Positions 1 to 4,362 of a stretch of DNA of 6,827 nt are shown here, piece after piece. The stretch spans positions 1-6,827 of the forward strand of contig JBAQCU010000056.1 in the NCBI GenBank assembly GCA_049294435.1. The letters are read 5' to 3'. Each line of letters begins with the position of its first letter. The first letter of the stretch is position 1. The DNA comes from UBA1550 sp049294435. Its GTDB lineage: Bacteria; Patescibacteriota; Minisyncoccia; Phycocordibacterales; UBA1550. The notes beneath the pieces were generated by a model that was not told the DNA's origin, ran no database searches, and saw nothing but the letters and a program-made list of their open reading frames with translations. The position numbers and the translations under genes are program-made.

Positions 1-213
1 TTTGTGGTCACGGATTACTAAGTCTCCTCACTTGCTTCGCAAGTTGCGGGGACTAAGTATCCGCTACCCCACCTCGCGTTTTTTGAAAAAGTCGTAAAGA
101 AAACTTTTTCAAAAACATCGCTGCGGTCGGCACAACGGTACGAAAGCAAAGCAGTTTGCCTCCTAAGACAACAGCCACCCAAGTTTACTTGGGTGGCTGT
201 TGTCTTACCGTTG
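1..213. other. Gene-free, hairpin-rich intergenic region downstream of tRNA-Arg
   Basis: I see no credible gene here. The only long open frame on the minus strand runs through the tRNA and hairpins and resembles no family. The stretch is dense in inverted repeats. There is an imperfect one at 11-63, whose apex is acttgc-ttc-gcaagt at 30-44. Another pairs 79-92 with 103-116 (ttttttgaaaaagt with actttttcaaaaac, one base unpaired). A small hairpin lies at 146-159 (gcaaa/tttgc). The perfect hairpin at 164-207 and the 129-140/206-217 repeat are listed separately. Such density suggests an extragenic repeat element or a structured 3' trailer of the tRNA-Arg transcript rather than coding sequence. 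What lies before position 1 is unknown. Confidence 0.55.
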
Positions 214-217
214 TGCC
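129..217. repeat. 12-bp inverted repeat joining the tRNA-Arg 3' end to a downstream copy
   Basis: Bases 129-140 (ggcacaacggta) are the exact reverse complement of 206-217 (taccgttgtgcc). The right arm covers the last four bases of tRNA-Arg, including the discriminator, plus eight bases of 3' flank. The left arm is therefore a complementary copy that could pair with the tRNA 3' end in a precursor transcript. The arms enclose the perfect hairpin at 164-207 and overlap its outermost two bases. The pairing is seen directly; a role in processing or termination is inference. Confidence 0.6.
164..207. terminator. Perfect 20-21-bp hairpin after tRNA-Arg, terminator-like
   Basis: Bases 164-184 pair without mismatch with 187-207, leaving a two- to four-base loop around ttta. 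The stem includes aacagccacccaag and its complement. It begins about seven bases beyond the tRNA-Arg 3' end, where a transcription stop would be expected. Neither side has a run of T, so it is not a canonical intrinsic terminator. A processing or protective stem, or a non-canonical terminator, is possible. Confidence 0.5.
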
Positions 218-285
218 CTCGGTAGGAATCGAACCTACATCGCAGGCTCCGCAAGCTTGCGTCCTATCCATTGAACGACGAGGGC
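214..285 (-). tRNA. tRNA-Arg (anticodon GCG)
   Basis: On the minus strand the 72-nt sequence folds as a cloverleaf. The acceptor is GCCCTCG/CGAGGGC with discriminator A. The D stem is GTTC/GGAC with an AATGGATA-type loop. The anticodon stem is CAAGC/GCCTG with loop TTGCGGA. The T arm is GTAGG-TTCGATT-CCTAC. The anticodon, at 250-252, is GCG and would read CGC/CGU. A20 in the D loop is the usual arginine identity base. Two oddities stand out. Position 29-41 is an A-C mismatch in the anticodon stem. The wobble base is G, whereas most bacteria encode ACG and deaminate it to ICG. CCA is not encoded (the 3' flank is CAA), so a CCA-adding enzyme would be needed. Confidence 0.9.
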
Positions 286-401
286 ATAAAACTAATTCGT
301 AAAGTTAAAAGTTTATAAAGTATATACAAAGTATTTACTTTCGATTTTACGGACTCTAAACTACAGTGCACTCTAACACAAAAACAAAAAAACACAAAAA
401 A
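286..401. other. AT-rich spacer between tRNA-Arg and the membrane-protein gene
   Basis: No gene is visible. On the minus strand, just past the stop codon of the membrane-protein gene, there is a strongly T-rich run (about 381-404, mostly A on the plus strand). It could act as a weak termination signal, although no hairpin precedes it. The 8-bp palindrome AGTGCACT lies at 365-372. Nothing else stands out. Confidence 0.4.
319..324 (-). promoter_or_regulatory. Possible -10 box for tRNA-Arg
   Basis: The minus strand reads TATACT here, about 33 bases upstream of the mature tRNA 5' end, within an AT-rich stretch that also contains TATAAA. I see no good -35 at 16-18 bp spacing. The alternative is that the tRNA is transcribed from the membrane-protein gene upstream. 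Confidence 0.3.
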
Positions 402-881
402 TTAAAACCCTATCACACGCATTAGGCGGTCGTGAATGGGTTCTGTTTGTGGCATTTCATGTAACATGTGCGACAAAGATTGATGCACTTCATCTATAAC
501 AAATTCATTAAGCAGGATGACAATGTGAGGCATTAAGGTTTTTTTTGAAGTCAAAAGAACCCTCGGAGCGCATTCTTTCCCATTCGTGACATGCCCTTCG
601 AGAATCCAAAATGATTCCAGTGTTTTCCATGGGTAAAGTGTTTTTCCGGCACGAATTCCTTCTTTTGAAAATTCATACTCAGTATTTTTAGGTTGGTGTC
701 TTGAGTAATAGAGAAGAGTACTCATCCCAATAAGAATAACAATGGAGAGAAGAGCATTGCCGACGATAATAAATGCAATCGCAAGCGAAACAGAAACAAT
801 ACCAACAGCCCAGTACCAATCCGCAGTATGTTCATGGTGATCATACTCTGGCGCCGTCCAAGAAATTATGTAGTCATTCAT
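402..881 (-). CDS. Small membrane protein with two transmembrane helices and a soluble C-terminal domain
   Basis: This gene encodes a 159-residue protein that I recognise only as a type frequent in CPR genomes, not as one of known function. An acidic and histidine-rich N-terminus (about 1-21, including YDHHEHTADWYW) precedes two adjacent hydrophobic helices (about 24-41 and 43-59). These form a hairpin anchor in the cytoplasmic membrane. The C-terminal half (about 65-159) is soluble. It contains YEFSKEGIRAGKTLYPWKTLESFWI-type strand sequence that resembles PH-like or DUF5673-type domains. That family assignment is from memory and tentative. The ATG at 879-881 has no Shine-Dalgarno sequence, and TATTCT/TACACT lie 5 and 10 bases upstream. 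The gene is divergent from ccdA and shares an inverted 20-22-bp promoter element with it. It could equally be placed in any two-helix PH-like family. Confidence 0.85.
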   Translation of the reverse strand: MNDYIISWTAPEYDHHEHTADWYWAVGIVSVSLAIAFIIVGNALLSIVILIGMSTLLYYSRHQPKNTEYEFSKEGIRAGKTLYPWKTLESFWILEGHVTNGKECAPRVLLTSKKTLMPHIVILLNEFVIDEVHQSLSHMLHEMPQTEPIHDRLMRVIGF

Positions 882-897
882 ATATTAGAATAGTGTA

Positions 898-1034
898 CCC
901 CGACACCTACTTTTTGCATAGTGTTTTATATTGCAGATCAAACATAACACAGAAAACTGTTTTCTGACTGAGTACGAAACATTGTAAGTTAAATACCGAA
1001 AACACGAGGCAATAATGCAAAAGTAGGTGTGGGG
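898..1034. repeat. Near-perfect inverted element shared by two divergent promoters
   Basis: The reverse complement of 898-919 (atgcaaaaagtaggtgtcgg plus gg) matches 1015-1034 (atgcaaaagtaggtgtgggg) apart from two single-base indels. On each strand the motif points toward the outward-facing gene and is followed by a short sequence of similar type (TACACTATTCTA on minus, TGTAGCAATCTA on plus). It lies about 15 bases from the minus-strand gene and about 57 bases from ccdA. This fits a shared operator or a duplicated promoter segment. A 95-base-loop hairpin is less likely. Confidence 0.55.
950..966. promoter_or_regulatory. 17-bp palindrome, operator-like
   Basis: CAGAAAAC-T-GTTTTCTG is a perfect 8-bp inverted repeat around a single central base. 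It sits midway between the two divergent genes and inside the larger inverted element. Its size and symmetry match a binding site for a dimeric helix-turn-helix regulator, but no regulator gene is in the window. It may also simply be a chance AT-rich palindrome. Confidence 0.35.
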
Positions 1035-1077
1035 GTGTAGCAATCTAGCGAACCGTGCGCAATTATTCTGTATGCGG

Positions 1078-1083
1078 TATGAT
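1078..1083 (+). promoter_or_regulatory. -10-like hexamer of ccdA
   Basis: TATGAT ends eight bases before the ccdA ATG at 1092, so transcription would begin at or next to the start codon. No -35 is convincing (GTGCGC at 17-bp spacing), and there is no Shine-Dalgarno sequence between the hexamer and the ATG. Confidence 0.45.
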
Positions 1084-1091
1084 GTTCAACA

Positions 1092-1802
1092 ATGACTGAC
1101 ATCACTATCTTTATGGCATTCGGCGCAGGCATTATTTCTTTTCTTGCGCCGTGCGTGCTCCCGCTTGTGCCGGGGTTTATCGCGTACCTGGGAGGTATTG
1201 CGCTAGAAAGGAAAGCGCCAGAAGTTCTTGTTTCTCGGTTCGCAATGCTTCACGCAAGCGCATTTTTTGTTCTAGGTTTCACTTTTGTTTTCGCAGTTCT
1301 TGGACTCGTTCTTCAAAGCGCGCTTGTTCAAGCTGGGCCCGAGCTTCAAGAGGTGCTCGCAAAAGTTGGTGGAACAATTGTTATCTTTTTTGGGTTCTAC
1401 CTGATGGGGCTTGTGAAACTCTCGTTTTTTGAAAAACCGCACATTTTTAAAGTTCACAAAAAATTTTCTTCTCGCGCGCTTACATCGTTTGTTTTTGGCT
1501 CGGCGTTTGCGGCTGGATGGACGCCATGTGTTGGCGCAGCGCTAGGCGCAATCCTCGGACTTGCTGTGCTTGCGCCGGCAAAGACTTTTTTCCTTCTCAT
1601 CGCATACGCGCTTGGACTTGGTGTTCCATTTTTAATTATCGGCGCATTTGCTGGCGAGATTGAAAAATATCTTTCTAAAAGTTTCGCGTGGATGCAATAT
1701 GTGAATATTCTTTTTGGAGGCATCCTCGTGTGGTTTGGCGCGCTTGCTTTTACACAAAACCTCTCAATCTGCCGTGAAGTATTTTGGAGTTTTCCATTTT
1801 AA
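1092..1802 (+). CDS. ccdA: Cytochrome c biogenesis/DsbD-type membrane protein CcdA
   Basis: CcdA-family proteins carry electrons from cytoplasmic thioredoxin across the membrane to extracytoplasmic thiol-disulfide proteins. This one has 236 residues, a usual size for the family, and is almost entirely hydrophobic with about six transmembrane helices. The two redox cysteines are present in their expected contexts. C21 lies in SFLAPCVLPLVPG of helix 1 and C146 lies in GWTPCVGAALG of helix 4. The membrane-embedded proline pairs that flank both are kept. A third cysteine (C227) lies near the C-terminus and is outside the family motif. The start ATG fits the family N-terminus (MTDITIFMAFGAGIISFLAPC). 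No thioredoxin, TlpA or ResA partner gene is adjacent. The next gene, 16 bases downstream, is a secreted amidase. Cytochrome c maturation is improbable in a reduced organism, so general extracytoplasmic thiol reduction is the better guess. Confidence 0.92.
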   Translation: MTDITIFMAFGAGIISFLAPCVLPLVPGFIAYLGGIALERKAPEVLVSRFAMLHASAFFVLGFTFVFAVLGLVLQSALVQAGPELQEVLAKVGGTIVIFFGFYLMGLVKLSFFEKPHIFKVHKKFSSRALTSFVFGSAFAAGWTPCVGAALGAILGLAVLAPAKTFFLLIAYALGLGVPFLIIGAFAGEIEKYLSKSFAWMQYVNILFGGILVWFGALAFTQNLSICREVFWSFPF

Positions 1803-1811
1803 GTTTATACT
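1784..1811 (+). promoter_or_regulatory. Promoter of the amidase gene
   Basis: TTGGAG (1784-1789), a 16-bp spacer and TATACT (1806-1811) form a fair sigma70-type promoter inside the end of ccdA. The -10 ends seven bases before the amidase ATG, which predicts a transcript starting at or beside the start codon. Confidence 0.5.
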
Positions 1812-1818
1812 TTAATAA

Positions 1819-3072
1819 ATGAAAGCTCTCAACAAGATGCTAATGGCCGTCTCTTTTTTTGGTTCGGTTTTTTTGGTTGGAATTTTTGATAAAAAAACGA
1901 TGACCACGTTGGGAGGAGGAGATCCCATGTCAGCGTCAGTTTTTTTTACACAAAGTGTAAAATCAGAGGATCTGCGCGTCGCATATAACTCTGTTTCAAG
2001 CACAACTAAAAAATTAAATGTACTCCTTGTTCCAGGTCACGAACCAAAGTTTGGAGGCGCGGAGTATCGTGGAATTTTAGAACGTGATTTGAATGCTGAC
2101 CTCGCGCTTTATCTTGCTCAATATTTAGTAGAGGATGGACATTTTGAAGTAGTGATGACTAGGGGGAAGGACGGATGGAATCCGCATATAGAAGATTACT
2201 TTAATACTAGCACCGACGAAATAAAAACGTTCGTCCGAAAGCAAAAAATTGAGATGTTAAAGTTGGTTTCCGACGGAAGGATAATAACGATTGATGGCAC
2301 TGTCCAACACAATGACGCGCCTTCAGACGTGGCTCTCCGCCTTTTTGGTATAAACAAATGGGCGAATGAGCACATGGTTGATATTGTTATCCATATTCAT
2401 TTTAACGACAATTCCCCACGTAAGACAGACGCCCCGGGCGAGTATAATGGATTTAGTATTTACATACCCGAGCGTCAATATTCAAACTCATTAACATCTC
2501 TGGATATTTCAAAGCATTTTTTTAATAGACTTTCAAAAATGTTTCCTGTAAGCGACCTTCCGGGGGAAAACCATGGATTAGTGGAAGATCAGGCGCTTAT
2601 TGCTGTTGGCAGCAATAACACAGTGGACGCAGCGAGTATGTTAATTGAGTACGGCTATATTTATGAGCCACAATTCCAAACACCTGATGTACGCGCTCTT
2701 GTATTGAAAGAATTAGCTTTCCAAACATATCTAGGGCTCTCAGATTTTTTTGGTGAGAGTTCCTTGATTGTCGGGCCACATGAAAGCACTCTTTTGCCGT
2801 ACAGTGGAGAAGCAGTGGTAAAGAAAACAACTTTAGCAAATACAGGAGTTTTTGCGTTTCAGGCCGCTCTTACAGATAAGGGGTTTTACCCGCCAGAAAA
2901 TTATTCGCGAAATGATTGCCCTCTCTCTGGAATTTTGGGACCATGCACACGCGCGTCCCTCGGTGATTTCCAGCGCGAATTTAATATCACTGGCGAGAAA
3001 GGTGTCGTGGGTTCAAAAACCCGTGCCCAGCTCCGCAAACTTTTTGAACCAAGCCTTGTGAGTAAAAAATAA
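1819..3072 (+). CDS. Secreted N-acetylmuramoyl-L-alanine amidase with C-terminal peptidoglycan-binding domain
   Basis: The protein has 417 residues. Residues 7-23 form a hydrophobic signal anchor, so the enzyme is exported or membrane-tethered. Residues 66-312 match the Amidase_3 (AmiC/CwlM) zinc hydrolase fold, which cleaves the bond between MurNAc and L-alanine in peptidoglycan. The likely zinc ligands are H74 (LLVPGHEP), E88 (GILERDLN) and H194 (VIHIHFND). The likely catalytic glutamate is E277 (MLIEYGYIYE). A long insert lies between E88 and H194. Residues about 340-409 form a PG_binding_1 domain with the FQ...G.LG..TR..L..FQ...G.VG..TR pattern. C367 and C376 within it could form a disulfide. 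The gene starts 16 bases after ccdA, has its own promoter-like sequence and ends before a strong hairpin. Its likely role is wall remodelling at division or pilus passage. Fold and domain order are well supported; the specific substrate is not. Confidence 0.9.
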   Translation: MKALNKMLMAVSFFGSVFLVGIFDKKTMTTLGGGDPMSASVFFTQSVKSEDLRVAYNSVSSTTKKLNVLLVPGHEPKFGGAEYRGILERDLNADLALYLAQYLVEDGHFEVVMTRGKDGWNPHIEDYFNTSTDEIKTFVRKQKIEMLKLVSDGRIITIDGTVQHNDAPSDVALRLFGINKWANEHMVDIVIHIHFNDNSPRKTDAPGEYNGFSIYIPERQYSNSLTSLDISKHFFNRLSKMFPVSDLPGENHGLVEDQALIAVGSNNTVDAASMLIEYGYIYEPQFQTPDVRALVLKELAFQTYLGLSDFFGESSLIVGPHESTLLPYSGEAVVKKTTLANTGVFAFQAALTDKGFYPPENYSRNDCPLSGILGPCTRASLGDFQREFNITGEKGVVGSKTRAQLRKLFEPSLVSKK

Positions 3073-3075
3073 TCT

Positions 3076-3128
3076 CCGCAATACAAAAGGGCGACGCCGT
3101 ACGGCGTCGCCCTTTATCGTATTTGCGG
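3076..3128. repeat. Outer inverted repeat enclosing the terminator and reaching into tRNA-Ser
   Basis: CCGCAATAC (3076-3084) is complementary, with one bulged base, to GTATTTGCGG (3119-3128). The right arm contains the last three bases of tRNA-Ser and seven bases of its 3' flank. The perfect hairpin 3086-3115 lies inside it. This is the same arrangement as at tRNA-Arg. Confidence 0.55.
3086..3115. terminator. Bidirectional intrinsic-terminator hairpin between the amidase gene and tRNA-Ser
   Basis: Bases 3086-3100 pair perfectly with 3101-3115. The core GGGCGACGCCGT/ACGGCGTCGCCC is bordered by AAA and TTT. On the plus strand, TTTATCGTATTT follows the stem, 13 bases after the amidase stop codon. 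On the minus strand, TTTTGTATT follows it, downstream of tRNA-Ser. It lies between convergent genes, so one hairpin can serve both. The U-tracts are short and interrupted. Confidence 0.8.
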
Positions 3129-3207
3129 AAGGAGCGAGACTCGAACTCGCAAGCCCTTTCGGGCGCCTGTTTTCAAGACAGGTGGAATACCATTATCCGA
3201 CCCTTCC
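3126..3207 (-). tRNA. tRNA-Ser (anticodon TGA)
   Basis: On the minus strand the 82-nt sequence forms a class II cloverleaf. The acceptor is GGAAGGG/TCCTTCC with discriminator G, as usual for serine. The D stem is GGA/TCC. The anticodon stem is CCTGT/ACAGG with loop CTTGAAA, so the anticodon at 3173-3175 is TGA and reads UCA. The long variable arm carries GCCC-GAAA-GGGC. The T arm is GCGAG-TTCGAGT-CTCGC. CCA is not encoded (the 3' flank is CAA). The tRNA 5' end overlaps the last 15 bases of the upstream HNH reading frame. I see no promoter directly in front, so co-transcription with the HNH gene is possible. Confidence 0.95.
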
Positions 3208-3354
3208 TTTTTTTTGCTGCGCAAAATCCTTCAGCCAACTTTTCTCCAGATAGTGCTCCTCGTAGTGACAGTTAGGACAAATAAGCTCTAGGTTGCTTAG
3301 GTCGTTATTACCTCTATTCCTATCTTTGTGGTGAACTTGTAATATTTCTAGCTT

Positions 3355-3359
3355 ATTAT
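3355..3359. repeat. Target-site duplication, copy 1 (ATTAT)
   Basis: The five bases directly beside the inner end of the inserted element are repeated exactly at 3511-3515. Removing one copy plus the element restores the HNH frame (GYN-KLEIL), which supports a 5-bp duplication. Confidence 0.75.
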
Positions 3360-3510
3360 ACCATCCCCAATTAACTCTTGTGCAAAGAATTCCAAAATTT
3401 TGAGCGAGACGAAGAGAAAAATATGAGGAATATCGGGATATTTCAAATATTTTTCTCAAAGTCGCAGCCAAAATTTTTGGATTATTGTACATAGGTTAAT
3501 TGGGGATGGT
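3360..3510. mobile_element. 151-bp palindromic MITE-like insertion in the HNH gene
   Basis: The element begins with ACCATCCCCAATTAAC (3360-3375) and ends with its exact reverse complement (3495-3510). Between the ends the two halves stay alignable as an imperfect inverted repeat. Both halves contain TTGT/ATGT-CAA, CCAAAA(A)TTTTG, GAGAAAAATAT and, at the centre near 3435, AATATC..GATATT. The whole element can therefore fold as one long hairpin of about 75 bp. It is flanked by ATTAT repeats and encodes no transposase, so a full-size element would have to act in trans. The insert plus one duplication is 156 bases, a multiple of three, so it interrupts the HNH frame only through its single TAA codon. 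I cannot name the family. A 5-bp duplication and AT-rich target are seen in several transposon groups, and the ends do not match one I recognise. Confidence 0.85.
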
Positions 3511-3515
3511 ATTAT
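3511..3515. repeat. Target-site duplication, copy 2 (ATTAT)
   Basis: This is an exact copy of 3355-3359, directly beside the outer end of the inserted element. Confidence 0.75.
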
Positions 3516-3858
3516 AACCACATCGTTCGCAAATTGTTCCTCTATCTTTTAACAAACGAACTTTTAAGGCTTGTTGCGATTTTACTTTATCTTGCAGACC
3601 GCGACCACTGTACTTGATACCTGCACTATGCGTATTTGAACAACTTTTGCTACAGGTTTTTTTATGCAATCCTGACAAAATTAACTTTCCACAGACTACA
3701 CAAGGCACCTCTCTTCTACAAGAAATACCAAAACAAGATTGACCACAAAAAACCTTTCCTTTATTTAATCGTATTTGCTGGGGCCTTTTGTAAACAGGCT
3801 TAGCGCAAATAGAGCATTGAGTATTTGGGTTTCTTTTGTATTTCTCAGCCACTAGACC

Positions 3859-3864
3859 AGTATA
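3859..3864 (-). promoter_or_regulatory. Extended -10 box of the HNH gene
   Basis: The minus strand reads TGGTATACT, an extended -10 (TGn plus TATACT). It ends six bases before the GTG at 3850-3852. It supports the GTG as the true start over the upstream ATG at 3915, which would lie ahead of the promoter. No good -35 is visible. Confidence 0.5.
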
Positions 3865-3921
3865 CCAGAGAATTTTATGGATACATGGCCCTGAAGCATC
3901 CAACCATCCTACCAAATATCA

Positions 3922-3950
3922 CTGAAAACGCAATGTTTTTGTGGTATAAT
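3922..3950 (+). promoter_or_regulatory. Strong promoter of ruvX, leaderless start
   Basis: CTGAAA (3922-3927), a 17-bp spacer and a perfect TATAAT (3945-3950) preceded by TGG (extended -10) form the best promoter in the window. Transcription should begin about 7-8 bases after the -10, which is at the ATG of 3958. The in-frame ATG at 3949 lies inside the -10 and cannot be in the transcript, so 3958 is chosen as the start. Confidence 0.75.
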
Positions 3951-3957
3951 GGATACC

Positions 3958-4362
3958 ATGAGACATCTCGGAATTGATTACGGCACAAAACGAATCGGAA
4001 TCGCTATTTCGGACGAAGGTGGCACACTCGCTTTTCCGTATGCTATATTAGAAAACAGCAAAAGTAGTATCGGAGAAATAAAAACTATCTGCGCACATGA
4101 GTCTGTGGAGACTATTATTATTGGGGAATCAATGGATTATAAAGGTCAACCGAACATTGTAAAAAAGGAAATTGATAAATTCATTGTGGAGCTACGCAAG
4201 GTTGTGAGCGCGCCTATTATAGAAGAACGCGAATTTCTAACCACTCAACAGGCGCGGTTCTATCAAATAAAAAGAAAACGTGTTGATGACTCCGCCGCCG
4301 CAATTATTTTGCAAAGCTATTTAGATAGAAAAAATAATAAGCCAATTTTGGAAACGATATGA
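3958..4362 (+). CDS. ruvX: RuvX/YqgF-family pre-16S rRNA nuclease
   Basis: This gene encodes a 134-residue RNase H-fold protein of the YqgF/RuvX family, usually needed to mature the 5' end of 16S rRNA and formerly called a putative Holliday junction resolvase. The N-terminal motif HLGIDYGTKRIGIAISD holds the first catalytic aspartate, D7. IIEEREFLTTQQA (87-99) corresponds to the usual DER-LTT motif, with E90 as the likely acidic residue. VDDSAAAIILQSYLD (109-123) holds D110/D111. The usual VGLP segment reads IIGES here (54-58), a deviation. Length is normal for the family. The promoter position decides the start, as described for that site. The TGA stop overlaps the next gene's ATG (ATGA), so the two are translationally coupled in one operon, diverging from the HNH gene. 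Confidence 0.93.
   Translation: MRHLGIDYGTKRIGIAISDEGGTLAFPYAILENSKSSIGEIKTICAHESVETIIIGESMDYKGQPNIVKKEIDKFIVELRKVVSAPIIEEREFLTTQQARFYQIKRKRVDDSAAAIILQSYLDRKNNKPILETI

Larger units (their letters stand above)
3193..3852 (-). pseudogene. HNH endonuclease gene with multiple zinc-finger cysteines, disrupted by an inserted palindromic element
   Basis: The 5' part (3496-3852) carries cysteine pairs CSIC, FCGQSC, CVVC and TCSKSC, then CERCGYN, and runs into a TAA at 3496-3498. The 3' part (3193-3359) continues with KLEILQVHHKDRNRGNNDL and the core ELICPNCHYEEHY. Together they make a small zinc-ribbon plus HNH nuclease of the kind found as mobile or phage-linked endonucleases. The element at 3360-3510, with one 5-bp duplication, splits CxxC (ERC) from the HH motif. 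Taking out 156 bases rejoins GYN to KLEIL and gives about 167 residues. The likely start is GTG at 3850-3852, six bases after TATACT. An ATG at 3913-3915 is in frame but adds residues unlike the family. The frame ends inside tRNA-Ser. The gene looks more AT-rich than its neighbours, which fits recent gain. An ATG inside the element (3490-3492) opens the downstream part in the same frame. Confidence 0.88.

Noticed and set aside
129..140. Integration attachment site derived from the tRNA-Arg 3' end
   Set aside because: The copy is inverted rather than direct, only 12 bp long and close by, and no integrase is seen. A hairpin arm explains it better.
18..254. A 78-codon minus-strand open frame over the first 250 bases
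   Set aside because: It overlaps tRNA-Arg and several hairpins, has no recognisable family and has a low-complexity basic composition. It is a chance frame.
3360..3511. A TA target duplication (Tc1/IS630-type) with element ends at CCATCCCC
   Set aside because: Removing the element with a two-base duplication would leave extra bases and shift the HNH frame. The 5-bp model restores the family sequence exactly.
3193..3915. Two separate HNH/zinc-finger genes of 99 and 139 codons
   Set aside because: The conserved core is split exactly at the element ends. The start of one and the end of the other are encoded by the inserted element.
3949..3957. Upstream in-frame ATG (MDT) as ruvX start
   Set aside because: This ATG is part of the perfect TATAAT box, so it would not be transcribed. 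MRHLGIDYG from 3958 also fits the family N-terminus.
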